Source of the DNA: Calothrix sp. PCC 7103
GTDB lineage: Bacteria > Cyanobacteriota > Cyanobacteriia > Cyanobacteriales > Nostocaceae
Length of the DNA: 64,000 nt
Reading direction: 5' to 3'
Assembly: GCF_000331305.1 (NCBI RefSeq)
Contig: NZ_KB217483.1
Span: 629,365 to 693,364 of the forward strand
The stretch's first letter is position 1, and each line of letters starts with the position of its first letter. Shown here piece after piece: positions 17,801 to 26,785 of this stretch. The translations under genes and the position numbers were made by a program. The notes under the pieces were generated by a model, which ran no database searches, was not told where the DNA came from, and saw nothing but the letters and a program-made list of their open reading frames with translations.

Positions 17801-19006
17801 ATGCCTTTTAAATTTAGTCGCAAATTTTACCTATCTCTTGGCTTGTGTTTACTGTCAGTTCTTTCAACAGTTGCTCTAAATAGCTGTTCACAGAATTTAG
17901 TCAAAGCGGATTCTACGCAGTCGCAAGTATCAATTGTAGCTCAGAGCCACGAAATTGCACAAGCTTCTGATGCCTACAAGGTAATTGATGAAGCAAGACA
18001 ATATAGATACACTGTTCAAGGTAACGAAATTCTTGATGCGGCAAATCTACCAAAAGCGAGAGTTAACTTCAATCAAGCTGATTTATTAACTACTTTAGTT
18101 AATACTCGTAAGTACTATCAAGAACATTCAAGCGCAGACCCTGACGTTTTACGTCCTGGTTTACTTGCTACACAAGGCGTAACTGTCGATGATACGCTCA
18201 AAACCCTTGACTTTATGATATCCGTTTTGCGAGAAGATATCTCAAACGGGCGCCAAACTCGCTTACAAAACCCAGATTTTATCAATCAAAACTTCCGAGT
18301 TATCAAATGGACGGCACATAATCCTAAAAAACCCGCCCAAAAACAGGTACGCTTAACTAAGTATGCTGTCTTTACACATCCAGGTTCGCGTACTAAAACC
18401 CAAGCTTTCACTATTCCTATCTACAGTCTTAAAGATGAATTTGCTACTAATAAGTTTTATACCAAATACACAAAACAAGATGTATTAAGTGGTATATACG
18501 AACCGGGTGGCAAAGAACACGGTAAAGTTGAACCCCTTGCTTATCTAACTCGGCAAGGTTTAGAAGAAGCATTGATGGAAGGTACTATATTAATTAATTT
18601 TCCCGATGGTACTAGTGGTTACTTTAACGTAGACAGAAGTAACGAAATTCCTTTTGTTAAAGGGGTAAATCCACGTAACCAAAAGCGCTACTGGTATTTT
18701 AGAAAGGTTGACGCTATCAAAGGTTATGGATATAAAATTGACGCAAAAATCTCAATCAAACCTGGTGTAACCTTTGCTGGTGATGTTTTAAATATTGGCT
18801 TAGGTCGTATGATTGTGCTAGATTCAGGAAAAGGCAATAATCGGCGCCTGCGAATGGCTGTCATTGCTGATACTGGTGGTGCTTTTTTACCAAGTTTATA
18901 CCAACTTGATTATCTTTCCGGTGTTTTTAAGAGCAAAGGAGATTTTCAAGACTATATTCGTACACTTCCTGAATTTGCCAATGCGTACATTTTAGTTAAA
19001 AAATAA
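17801..19006 (+). CDS. Lipoprotein with MltA-like 3D domain (putative)
   Basis: The 401-residue product has a lipoprotein signal (hydrophobic segment ending LNSCS, Cys at about 29). The body is mixed alpha/beta without a family I can name firmly. The C-terminal section, with GLGRMIVLDSG, MAVIADTGGAFLPS and a conserved Asp-Tyr, resembles the 3D (three-Asp) domain of MltA-type lytic transglycosylases, so an envelope or peptidoglycan role is plausible. Alternatively it is a cyanobacterium-specific lipoprotein of unknown role. An AAACCCGGTTTCT hairpin follows the stop. Confidence 0.7.
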   Translation: MPFKFSRKFYLSLGLCLLSVLSTVALNSCSQNLVKADSTQSQVSIVAQSHEIAQASDAYKVIDEARQYRYTVQGNEILDAANLPKARVNFNQADLLTTLVNTRKYYQEHSSADPDVLRPGLLATQGVTVDDTLKTLDFMISVLREDISNGRQTRLQNPDFINQNFRVIKWTAHNPKKPAQKQVRLTKYAVFTHPGSRTKTQAFTIPIYSLKDEFATNKFYTKYTKQDVLSGIYEPGGKEHGKVEPLAYLTRQGLEEALMEGTILINFPDGTSGYFNVDRSNEIPFVKGVNPRNQKRYWYFRKVDAIKGYGYKIDAKISIKPGVTFAGDVLNIGLGRMIVLDSGKGNNRRLRMAVIADTGGAFLPSLYQLDYLSGVFKSKGDFQDYIRTLPEFANAYILVKK

Positions 19007-19010
19007 CCAT

Positions 19011-19071
19011 AAACCCGGTTTCTCTATACTAAGCATTACAATCTTCAGCATTACCGAAAGAAACCGGGTTT
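19011..19071. repeat. AAACCCGGTTTCT inverted repeat
   Basis: Perfect 13-base arms lie directly after the stop at 19006. The interior carries AGCATTACAATCTTCA, which is repeated directly after the right arm (about 19081), so a second partial copy of the element may be present. Confidence 0.55.
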
Positions 19072-19299
19072 CTCTACATTGAGCATTACAATCTTCAAAA
19101 AACGAGTAAATATAATTACTTTAAATATTTATAAATAAGTAATTTTCTCCTCCGGAGACACTCCGTGAACGCAAAAAAAGCGCTTTTTTACAGGATGAAT
19201 ATGTATAGTAGTGGTATTTTTTATACAAGACTATCATTTAGGGGTTTAGGCGCCGTTTGTTTTGCCATAATTAAAATTAAGCTTAATAGATTAGAGAGT

Positions 19300-19803
19300 A
19301 TGCGTTTATTATTGTTTTCTCTTCTTTTTTCAACAGTGATTACTGGTTGTAGTAATGTAACAAGCAACGAATATGAAGCCACAGCACTGACAACTTATAC
19401 TTGGCAAGTAAAATATGCGAACAATTTAACTACAGAACCATCACCACGCTTAGAAGAGTTTGGCACAACTTCGTTGCTAAACCGCAATGGGTTAAAACCA
19501 CCCGGAGCAGTTATAGGCCCCGACGATAAAGGTTTATGGTGGGCCGCACTGCCACCACGACCGACAGTTGATGATATAGAACGACGTAAAGACGGGAAAC
19601 AAGCTAGTCAGCCACAATTATTAAAATCTGTTAAGTATGAATTTAAGTATAATGATGGCGCCCAACAAAGAACATTACCCACAAATTACGATGTATACAG
19701 AGAGGTAGTCAAAGCATATCCATCACGTACACCTTTACAGTTAACTTTGGGAGTAGGGGATAATTCGGTTGAGAAAGCTGAACCAACTAGCAAAAACGAG
19801 TAA
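19300..19803 (+). CDS. Small lipoprotein, unknown function
   Basis: I place the start at the internal ATG giving MRLLLFSLLFSTVITGCS, because this yields a proper lipoprotein signal with lipobox ITGC (Cys at 17) and has GAGAG just upstream. The 45 codons before it in the same frame run through a dispersed repeat and look non-coding. The mature protein of about 150 residues has an invariant-looking PPGAVIGPDDKGLWWAALPPRP block and no cofactor motif that I recognise. It is probably a cyanobacterial conserved lipoprotein. Confidence 0.7.
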   Translation: MRLLLFSLLFSTVITGCSNVTSNEYEATALTTYTWQVKYANNLTTEPSPRLEEFGTTSLLNRNGLKPPGAVIGPDDKGLWWAALPPRPTVDDIERRKDGKQASQPQLLKSVKYEFKYNDGAQQRTLPTNYDVYREVVKAYPSRTPLQLTLGVGDNSVEKAEPTSKNE

Positions 19804-19817
19804 TTTAAAAGCTAACC

Positions 19818-20402
19818 TTACTCCTCCTCAGCATGTAATACACAAATTTGTAACAATCCATCCGATTTAGAAGAGAAAACATAAGATTCATCAGGAGTCG
19901 CAGCATATAAAGATTGCAACCAAATTTCTTGATACTTCGGATGCTTTTCTCCTTCTTCAAAAACAATATTTAAAATTTCAGGTAAAGTTGAATTAGGATA
20001 AAGGATTCTATTTGCCTCCGATAGTTCTTCAAAATCAAACTCATCAATCGTTGGACAAATCGCTGGACTTTTTACTAACATCCATACCTTTTCGTGAGGA
20101 AAAGGAGATATACACGTAAAGTCCTCATTTTGCCCAATCATCCATCCCTCTGTTTCTTCAGAACCAAAAATATATTCCCCTTCGGTTAAACAAGTAGTAC
20201 GAACATGTTCTCGGTCGGATGCATCTAAATAACCAAGTTCCATCGCACGGTCTAAAGCTTTTTCGATACTCCAAGGCTCAAAAGTACTAGCTCCCTCCCA
20301 ATGCTGATGATTAGAGATATCTGGTTCATTCCAACCCTTAGTCCAATAACCAAACTCCCAAACTGTCATCATTGGGTCAAATGTAAATTCTGTGTTTTCC
20401 AT
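19818..20402 (-). CDS. Conserved hypothetical acidic protein
   Basis: About 194 residues starting at MENTEFTFDP. The longer start eight codons upstream runs into a dispersed GAAACCTGGTTTC repeat and is less likely. The protein is soluble, acidic and Trp-rich near the N-terminus (VWEFGYWTKGWNEPD), without signal peptide or membrane segments. I do not recognise a family. It is convergent with the lipoprotein gene, with stops 14 bp apart, and downstream of the kinase-WYL gene on the same strand. Confidence 0.6.
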   Translation of the reverse strand: MENTEFTFDPMMTVWEFGYWTKGWNEPDISNHQHWEGASTFEPWSIEKALDRAMELGYLDASDREHVRTTCLTEGEYIFGSEETEGWMIGQNEDFTCISPFPHEKVWMLVKSPAICPTIDEFDFEELSEANRILYPNSTLPEILNIVFEEGEKHPKYQEIWLQSLYAATPDESYVFSSKSDGLLQICVLHAEEE

Positions 20403-20403
20403 A

Positions 20404-20488
20404 AAGAAACCTGGTTTCAGGAGCATTCATTGTCGCAGACAAATCGTTGTTTTTATTACATGATATCAATGAAGAAACCAGGTTTCTA
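20404..20488. repeat. AGAAACCTGGTTTC inverted repeat
   Basis: Variant arms of the AGAAACCNGGTTTCT family (AGAAACCTGGTTTC and GAAACCAGGTTTCT) lie between two minus-strand genes, separated by about 56 bases. Confidence 0.55.
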
Positions 20489-20492
20489 GAAT

Positions 20493-22544
20493 TTATGGAG
20501 TATATGTTTCGGTGATACTGGCGCCTATATTTTGAACTTTTTGTACTAGTTCGATAGGTTCGATTACTTTTACTTCACCTCCAAAACCAATTATCCATCG
20601 TAAAAAGTCAAATTCGTCTAGTGACCATTTTGGTAAAATTACTTCAAAGCGGTGAGGGAGTTTTTTCTCACCTGTTGGACGTAGGGTGAAGATTGATTTT
20701 TTAGAATTGGGTAAAGATAGTATGGGTTTGATGGGGGGAGACATTTTAATTTGCGAAAATCTTTTGGTTGCTTCGGTAATGAATGGGTAAATTTTATCAC
20801 TAAACCATAGCTCGACTTTGACGGTAACTTGTGCGCGTATTTCTTTTCTGGGACTGAGAAATTTCTGTTGGTCGCTGGGATTGTAGCCTAAGTATATTCC
20901 AGCACTGTGTTTGAGTAAAGTTTGCAGTTTGGATAATGCTTTTTCTTGTTCACGAAGACTTCTTGAAAGTGTTTGTGGTCTTCCTAGAAATAATCTATCG
21001 AGACGTTCAAATTTAAATAAACCTGGTTTTTCCCCTTGTACGCATTCGTATCCTAAATACCATGCTAAATTAGAGAAGGTGATTTGTAACGGGTAAGCTA
21101 AGAAAAAGCTCTTTTCATCTTCTTTGTATTTAGCGGCGCCAGGAAAACAACCAAGTTCGAGTAATTTACCCTGGACAATAGCAAGCTCTAGTTCGCTAAT
21201 ACTATTAGTAAGTGCATATGCAGGTAAATAGTTAATATCAATTTTAGAACTATTTGCAATCGCGCGTACAGGGTAGATATTATCTATTGTTTCGATTAAT
21301 TTAGAATTAAGTAATCGCTGTTTGAATGTATCATATACTTCTAATGCTAACGGGTCATCAAGGCTGTTTGCATGAGATTGAAGAATATCAAAAACTCTAA
21401 TGAGTTCTGATTGTGACAAAATCGCTGTACCTATAAAGTAGCCTTGACGCATTGAATATTCGGGTAATATTTTATATGGCTTTAAAACTTTCTCAATATC
21501 TTTACGGACAGTATCAAGTTCGTTTTCAGCATCGTAAATTACTCCAGCTTGCCCAAGTGCTTTCGCAAGAGTTTTGAGTTGTCCTTGTTCTGTGTTCGTT
21601 AAAAATGGTTGTTGAATACAAGTGCGAATTATTCCAATTAAACGGTCGAACGGTTGTTTGTCTGAGTACGCATGTGTTGCTGTACAAGAAACTTCTATAT
21701 CCTTTATTGGTTCTGACTTATTACTAATAATACCAGCACTAGCTAACCAATTTAAATCGGCGCCTATTTTTTCAGCATCTGCATAAACTCCACCACGCAG
21801 TTTTGCCATAACAGCAGTAATTTCTTGGATATCATTCGTAAACTGCGGTGCATAACCTAAAATTTTTTCTAGCAAACCTGGATTTATCGTTTGTAAATTA
21901 CCCAAACCAGAATATTTAATAATTAAAGCAATTAAATGCAGCAAACGCTCAAAATCTAATAAATTACTATATCGATGAAAAGTAATCTTTTTATGCTGCG
22001 TGCGATTATTGCTATTGATGATACTGCGGGGAAGCTTTTGAATTAACTTCTCAATTTCCGTAACAGAAAACTTGGGTGAAGTCACATCTAGAGTATTGAC
22101 CATTGCAAACCCCTCTGCGGTAATAGGAGGAAAAGCTTGCAGTACCTTGTACATACTATCAATAATCGCTTCGGGAACATGACGAGTACGCTGCTTGTTC
22201 CAAGTCAAGCAAGTGTGCAGAGGTGTATTCAAATGCCATGCTATCCAAGTTAAGTTTGCAGAACTCTTCTTGACCTTCTGCAAAAAATCGATACGAAACG
22301 CGCGTTTAAAGTTAGTAGCATCATAAATAATACTTTTTCCTGCTGCTAGTGCCGTAGAAATACGGTTAATGGCAGTCGTTTCAATGGTTTGCCAATCACC
22401 TTGAATTTCGGCGCCACCGTACAATTCCTCGCGAATAGCATCTGTAGAGACAATCTCATAACTTCCAGTTTGGGATATTAATAGTGACAAGGTGGACTTA
22501 CCGCTAGCAGGTACACCAATTAGGAAATGGGCTATTGTAGGCAT
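20493..22544 (-). CDS. P-loop kinase fused to a WYL-type regulator domain
   Basis: The 683-residue protein begins with a P-loop kinase domain of the polynucleotide-kinase/zeta-toxin type (1-170). The Walker A motif is GVPASGKST at 10-18, followed by a DAIREELYG segment and IIYDATNF. A middle region of about 300 residues is mainly helical. The C-terminal 200 residues look like a WYL domain plus tail (FSNLAWYLGYEC, RLDRLFLGRP, KWSLDEFDFLRWI). That half resembles the cyanobacterial family I know as TIGR03985, annotated as CRISPR-associated, but there is no CRISPR array in this window. The combination could sense a nucleotide or nucleic-acid ligand through WYL and modify RNA or DNA ends. It is a monocistron, full length by appearance. 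Confidence 0.75.
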   Translation of the reverse strand: MPTIAHFLIGVPASGKSTLSLLISQTGSYEIVSTDAIREELYGGAEIQGDWQTIETTAINRISTALAAGKSIIYDATNFKRAFRIDFLQKVKKSSANLTWIAWHLNTPLHTCLTWNKQRTRHVPEAIIDSMYKVLQAFPPITAEGFAMVNTLDVTSPKFSVTEIEKLIQKLPRSIINSNNRTQHKKITFHRYSNLLDFERLLHLIALIIKYSGLGNLQTINPGLLEKILGYAPQFTNDIQEITAVMAKLRGGVYADAEKIGADLNWLASAGIISNKSEPIKDIEVSCTATHAYSDKQPFDRLIGIIRTCIQQPFLTNTEQGQLKTLAKALGQAGVIYDAENELDTVRKDIEKVLKPYKILPEYSMRQGYFIGTAILSQSELIRVFDILQSHANSLDDPLALEVYDTFKQRLLNSKLIETIDNIYPVRAIANSSKIDINYLPAYALTNSISELELAIVQGKLLELGCFPGAAKYKEDEKSFFLAYPLQITFSNLAWYLGYECVQGEKPGLFKFERLDRLFLGRPQTLSRSLREQEKALSKLQTLLKHSAGIYLGYNPSDQQKFLSPRKEIRAQVTVKVELWFSDKIYPFITEATKRFSQIKMSPPIKPILSLPNSKKSIFTLRPTGEKKLPHRFEVILPKWSLDEFDFLRWIIGFGGEVKVIEPIELVQKVQNIGASITETYTP

Positions 22545-22660
22545 TTTTATATAGTTAAATCTTTTACCTTTTCAATATAAACCCTGTATAACCTATTTTC
22601 TACATTGTTGTGCGAATGAGGAAATAATCAGGTGTCTATAAATATTTACCACAACGCAGG

Positions 22661-22718
22661 GTGCGTAACGCTACAAGATTATTAGCTTCGTTGAAAGATT
22701 GATAATGGCGTTACGCAC
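22661..22718. repeat. GTGCGTAACGC hairpin
   Basis: Perfect 11-bp arms flank TACAAGATTATTAGCTTCG and following bases. Same family as 4607-4667, 58718-58776 and 63747-63815; CTTCGTTGA in the loop is shared with the 58718 copy. Confidence 0.6.
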
Positions 22719-22743
22719 TATCAGTATTTGCTAGATTACAGTT

Positions 22744-22815
22744 ATTCGGGTGTGGGAGCAAAACCCAGAGCAATTCCTAAACAGTGAAGCATTGTTACCG
22801 CTGGCGCCTCAAAAC
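22744..22815 (+). pseudogene. Remnant of an Rpn-family nuclease gene
   Basis: One frame reads IRVWEQNPEQFLNSEALLPL, which closely resembles the conserved IRVWEQ...FL...GLLPFA segment of Rpn (PD-(D/E)XK, putative transposase/recombination nuclease) proteins common in cyanobacteria. The frame runs on to about 22863 before a stop, but similarity ends earlier. No start codon or catalytic part is present. It abuts the Uma2 remnant, so two degraded genes have been joined. Confidence 0.4.
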
Positions 22816-22855
22816 GAGTATATTTTGTCATTCGCATCAAAACAGTGGTGGTTCA

Positions 22856-23134
22856 ATATGTATTGAGCTGGTTAGTACAAATTGGCAAGATGATTATTAT
22901 GATAAGCTTCGTGATTATGAGAATATGGGCATTCCTGAGTATTGGATTGTAGATTATGCTGCTTTGGGTGGACGCGATTTTATTGGTTATCCCAAACAAC
23001 CTACTATATTTGTATGCGAGTTGATTGATAGGGAATATGTAAAAACAATGTTTCGAGGAAATAACTTAATTAAATCTCCCACATTCCCACAATTAAATCT
23101 TACTGCACAACAAGTTTTTGATTCGGTGTTGTAA
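22856..23134 (+). pseudogene. Uma2-family (DUF820) nuclease gene, C-terminal remnant
   Basis: The reading frame from here encodes IELVSTNWQDDYYDKLRDYE, then MGIPEYWIVDYAALGG and SPTFPQLNLTAQQVFDSVL. This is the C-terminal half of a Uma2-family PD-(D/E)XK protein, very common in cyanobacteria. Full-length members have about 190-230 residues; the N-terminal 100 are missing and replaced by unrelated sequence. A start at 22784 would add 24 residues that do not fit the family. I call it a broken gene. Confidence 0.8.
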
Positions 23135-23240
23135 TTATCTAAAGTTTATACGGGACAAGCGAGATTCTCAAATTATTTCAGACGGCGCCGTTACTAATTA
23201 GACATCTCCGAAAAAGAAAGAAGACCCCTCTCCAAACCTG

Positions 23241-23433
23241 GCTCTTGCGTACTTAGCGTGCTAAACTTGTGGGAAAATAAGCTTAAAACTATTGCTCGGC
23301 TTGTCTTACAGCCATTATTATCATCAGAACGGTATTCACTGCTTAAATTAAAACTATAAGTGCCTGTAAGCCTTGTAAATAAAGCATATTTGTAGATTTT
23401 AATTAAAATTTAGCACGCTATGTACGAAAGAAC
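23241..23433. mobile_element. Putative 193-bp MITE
   Basis: Terminal inverted repeats of 25 bases with three mismatches bound this non-coding segment: GCTCTTGCGTACTTAGCGTG (continuing CTAAA) on the left and the complement of GTTCTTTCGTACATAGCGTG (continuing CTAAA) on the right. It lies between two broken genes (Uma2 remnant and LysR remnant). No target duplication is obvious and no transposase frame exists inside it. Confidence 0.45.
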
Positions 23434-23475
23434 CGATATCTGATAAAAAACACTACAAGCCCTGTTAATTGCTTG

Positions 23476-24084
23476 CTACTGACCAGATATTTTTCTGACT
23501 ATATTGAGGAAATTATGTAAGATTTTGGAGTGGTTATCTTGGCGCCAAACCATCACCATTTGAAACATCGGTACATTTTCGATGATTTCTCGATACACAA
23601 CACCAGTACGCTGAAGATTTCTGACGTTAGCTGGCAACAACGCTACTCCCATTTCACTTGCGACTAAACTAAGGACTGTTGGCATCCATGTAGCTTCTTG
23701 AACTATTTTGGGATTAAATCCCGCTTGCTCACAAGCAATTTGAGTCAATGTATGTAGTGCTGGTACTGTTTCGCGACAAGGAAGTATGAAAGGTTCGCTC
23801 TTCAAATCTGCGAGCATAACTAGTGGCTCATTGGCTAAGGGATGTTGTTGAGGTAGTACCATTAATAATGATTCTTTACTGATAATTTCGTAGGTAAGAA
23901 AGTGGTTCTTGTCTACATCTCTTAGGTTGTATAAATTATCAAAATTTACATCTAGAGTACGATTTTGTAGTCTCTGAAAACACTCTTTATACACAGCCTC
24001 TCGCAATTCTAAATTTACTTTCGGGAAGGAGGAGCGAAAAACACGAAGAATATCTGGTAATAAACTGTCTTCAGTTTTTCTAGC
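23476..24084 (-). pseudogene. LysR-type regulator, N-terminally truncated
   Basis: The frame encodes only the effector-binding domain of a LysR-type regulator. Translation upstream of the first ATG stays in frame and gives LLPDILRVFRSSFPKVNLEL, the normal start of that domain, then meets a TAA at 24085-24087. The DNA-binding helix-turn-helix and linker (about 90 residues) are absent. Later segments (HPLANEPLVMLADLKSEPFI, VASEMGVALLPANV) are well preserved, so the truncation may be recent. Without its DNA-binding part it cannot act as a regulator. Confidence 0.8.
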
Positions 24085-24209
24085 TTATGTTCTGTCTGCT
24101 GTAAACAAAAAGCGTGCTGGTTATATTTGTGCTTTTTAAATCAATTACTCAAAAATAAAAGGTTGAGAATTGTTAAAATTTCTCAACCTACACAATAACT
24201 ATTAAAAAT

Positions 24210-24530
24210 TTAATAACAAACAGTAGTTCGAGCGTTATCGCCAGATTTTGGTTGAATTGTAATTTTCACATCACTACCAATAATGTTAATAAACTTAAAC
24301 AGCCTTTCAAGAGAAAAACCTGTTAGTTTACCTCGCATCAAAGCAGAAATTTTAGGTTGGTCAATTCCTAATAATTTAGCTGCCGACTCTTGAGTCATTT
24401 TATTTGCAGTAATGTAAGCATTAATGTTTTGCGCGAGTTGCGCTTTTATGAGTAACTCTTCTGAATCAGGTAAGCCTAAATCAGCAAATACATTACCACT
24501 GCTAGTTGTTACATTAATATCTTGCGTCAT
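24210..24530 (-). CDS. higA: HigA-type XRE antitoxin
   Basis: The 106-residue protein has an N-terminal extension and a helix-turn-helix domain (TQESAAKLLGIDQPKISALM, about 46-65), then LTGFSLERLFKFINIIGSDVKITI, typical of the XRE antitoxins paired with Gp49/HigB-like toxins. It would neutralise the adjacent toxin and repress the operon. It lies 17 bp downstream of the toxin gene, the toxin-first order seen in HigBA systems. Confidence 0.88.
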   Translation of the reverse strand: MTQDINVTTSSGNVFADLGLPDSEELLIKAQLAQNINAYITANKMTQESAAKLLGIDQPKISALMRGKLTGFSLERLFKFINIIGSDVKITIQPKSGDNARTTVCY

Positions 24531-24547
24531 AATTTTTTACCTTAGCA

Positions 24548-24913
24548 TTATTCATAAAATTGTTCGTAATGCTCTTTAGCTTTTTGGAGTCTTTTTTCGA
24601 TTAAATCGAGGTCTTGTTTGGATGTAGCAATACCATGTTTTGATTTTTTCTGAAAAACGTGCAAAACATAGACTGCTTTTTTAAATTTGACAGTATATAC
24701 AGCACGATATGTATCACTGTCAAAATCTTCGACTACCTCTAAAACACTTGCACCACTGAACCCTTTTAAAGGTTTTGCATCGGGATGTTTATCACCAATT
24801 TGAGCTATGTACAGAGCATATCCTACTTGTTTTTGTACTTCGTCGGGTAAATCTTTAAGGTCATCTAAAGATGTCCCTATCCATTCCACTGTTTTAAGTT
24901 GTTCTGGTTGCAA
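24548..24913 (-). CDS. higB: HigB-like (Gp49/RelE superfamily) toxin
   Basis: The 121-residue protein matches phage-derived Gp49-like toxins: VEWIGTSLDDLKDLPDEVQ, GYALYIAQIG, AKPLKGF, and a C-terminal VYTVKFKKAVYVLHVFQKKSK. These are ribosome-dependent mRNA nucleases of the RelE fold. The likely start is a TTG, because the only nearby ATG is out of frame and an in-frame TGA lies four codons upstream. A perfect 26-bp palindrome sits 40 bp upstream and is the probable operator. Confidence 0.87.
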   Translation of the reverse strand: MQPEQLKTVEWIGTSLDDLKDLPDEVQKQVGYALYIAQIGDKHPDAKPLKGFSGASVLEVVEDFDSDTYRAVYTVKFKKAVYVLHVFQKKSKHGIATSKQDLDLIEKRLQKAKEHYEQFYE

Positions 24914-24952
24914 AATTGCTACTCATTTTTACGCATGACTCAATTAGCTTTT

Positions 24953-24978
24953 TAATTATGCCAAATTTGGCATAATTA
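24953..24978. promoter_or_regulatory. Perfect palindrome, probable HigA operator
   Basis: The half-site TAATTATGCCAAA is followed directly by its exact complement (26 bp). It is bracketed by a second inverted pair, CATGACT at 24934-24940 and AGTCATG from 24978. Its position just upstream of the toxin gene fits autoregulation by the antitoxin. Matching half-sites recur at 34635-34670. Confidence 0.75.
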
Positions 24979-25134
24979 GTCATGAGTATTTTTACTTAAA
25001 TGTTGATTAATAAAGCTTTGCTAACTGATAAATTTATTCAGATTCTTCTGGTTTGCCACTCAATTGGCACTACATCTTTACCAGCAAATCCACCTTGTGC
25101 AACCAAACGACCTAGTTTAAATGTAACTGAAGAA

Positions 25135-25402
25135 GAGGCGCCTGTCTTTTTGAGAAGGCGCCTTCAATACAAAAATTTCTATATTTTTTGCAGTATATAA
25201 ATACTATGTTTCCCCTAGGAATAAACTTGTTCTCTATTTTCCTAGGGGAAACTTGTATTTGATTATACGAGCGTTTTTATTCTTACGTATGGTTGTCACT
25301 GACGAACTTACTGTGTCCTCTAATTCGTATCTATCATTACTCGCTAATTTGTGTTTGTACTGGGCGTAGGATTCTTCTTCGGGGGTACGATGTCGGCGCC
25401 TA
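25135..25402. repeat. Direct repeat flanking an acetyltransferase gene, copy 1
   Basis: About 268 bp is shared with 26544-26785, from GGCGCCTGTCTTTTTGAGAA through a CCCTAGGAATAAACTTGTTC hairpin region to GTACGATGTCGG. The minus strand 25234-25402 carries the end of a small gene (RHRTPEEESYAQYKHKLASN) that is nearly complete in copy 2. The gap between copies holds the acetyltransferase gene. Confidence 0.7.
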
Positions 25403-25577
25403 AGACTGCGTTAAGAGAAGGTTCTAAGATTATGATTATTATTCCCACTTAGAACGCTAAAAATTTAGATAAATTACTGATTTTGCGCTTTCTCTTCCAC
25501 CTTATGATGAAGATAGCTTGATTTTACTGTTTGTTCCTTATTTATAAACAAAAGACCTTGAATTAAGGGCCAAAACT

Positions 25578-26522
25578 ATGCAAGTTTCTATTTCCCAGTT
25601 ACAAGAAAGTGAAATACCTGTTGCAGACGAAATTTTTCGGCTTGCTTTTGGTACATTTATGGGTCTACCAAATCCAATCGAGTTTATGAGTGATTTAAAT
25701 TATATCCAACATCGATGGAAGACAGAACCGACAGGAGCCTTTGCTGCATACGTAGATAATAATCTAGTCGGGACAAATTTAGCCATTCGCTGGGGTAGCT
25801 TTGGAATTTTTGGACCATTAACAGTACATCCTGACTATTGGAATCAAGGTATCGCTCAAAAACTGCTCACAACGACTATGGAATGTTTTGAGCAATGGGG
25901 GATAAAATACATCGCTTTTTTTACTTTTGCCAACAGTCCCAAGCATCATGAACTTTACCAAAAGTTCGGATTTTATCCTAGATTTCTAAATCCTGTAATG
26001 TCTAAATCACCTTCAACAAGTACACAGTGCAAATTACGAAGTGAGAGATATTCAGAAATTACGTCATTTGAAATGGCGCCAATTTTGAAGAATTGTTTGA
26101 AGTTAACTAACAATATCTACGAAGGTCTGGATTTATCAAGCGAGATAGAAGCGGTACGCATCTTAAAGCTAGGCGATACAATTCTGTTATGGGATGATAT
26201 TGGTTTAGTCGGGTTTGCAATTTGTCACTGCGGCGCCCAAACTGAAGCAGGCAATGATAATTGTTATATAAAATTTGCTGCTGTACTTCCCCATAATCAG
26301 CAAAACTTCTACTTGGAGCAGCTATTAGCAGCATGTGAGGTTTTTACTTTGCAATCAGGTATGTCAAAGCTAACTACAGGAGTTAACACAAGTCATCATG
26401 ATGCATACTGCATAATTAATCAACTTGGTTTCCGTGCAGAATTTACAGGAGTTACCATGCATAAATCGAACCAACCTGGTTTTCATCAACCAAACCTGAT
26501 TACTTTATGCGATTTACGATAA
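25578..26522 (+). CDS. GNAT-family acetyltransferase, two-domain
   Basis: The 314-residue protein has an N-terminal GNAT domain: FGPLTVHPDYWNQGIAQKLL carries the acetyl-CoA-binding Q-x-x-G-I-A motif, followed by FFTFANSPKHHELYQKFGF. A second, weaker GNAT-like half ends in INQLGFRAEFTGVTMHK. The substrate is unknown; candidates are small amines or protein N-termini. It sits between two direct repeats of about 250 bp, so it may have been duplicated or carried with them. No partner genes. Confidence 0.8.
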   Translation: MQVSISQLQESEIPVADEIFRLAFGTFMGLPNPIEFMSDLNYIQHRWKTEPTGAFAAYVDNNLVGTNLAIRWGSFGIFGPLTVHPDYWNQGIAQKLLTTTMECFEQWGIKYIAFFTFANSPKHHELYQKFGFYPRFLNPVMSKSPSTSTQCKLRSERYSEITSFEMAPILKNCLKLTNNIYEGLDLSSEIEAVRILKLGDTILLWDDIGLVGFAICHCGAQTEAGNDNCYIKFAAVLPHNQQNFYLEQLLAACEVFTLQSGMSKLTTGVNTSHHDAYCIINQLGFRAEFTGVTMHKSNQPGFHQPNLITLCDLR

Positions 26523-26543
26523 TTAATAAAATATCGATAAATT

Positions 26544-26785
26544 GAAGCGCCTATCTTTTTGAGAAGGCGCCTTCAATACAGGAATTTCCACATTTTTTGC
26601 AGTATATAGATACTATGTTTCTCCTAGGAATAAACTTGTTCTCTATTTCCTAGGGGAAACTAGTATTTGGTTAAAGATGTTTACTATTGTTCATTGTTCT
26701 CTGTTACCTCTAATTCGTATCTATCATTACTAGCTAATTGGTGTTTGTACTGAGCGTAGGATTCTTCTGATGGGGTACGATGTCG
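26544..26785. repeat. Direct repeat flanking an acetyltransferase gene, copy 2
   Basis: Second copy of the segment at 25135-25402 in the same orientation, with scattered substitutions and small length differences. Copy 2 continues into a larger remnant of the small minus-strand gene, so copy 1 is the derived, shorter one. Confidence 0.7.
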
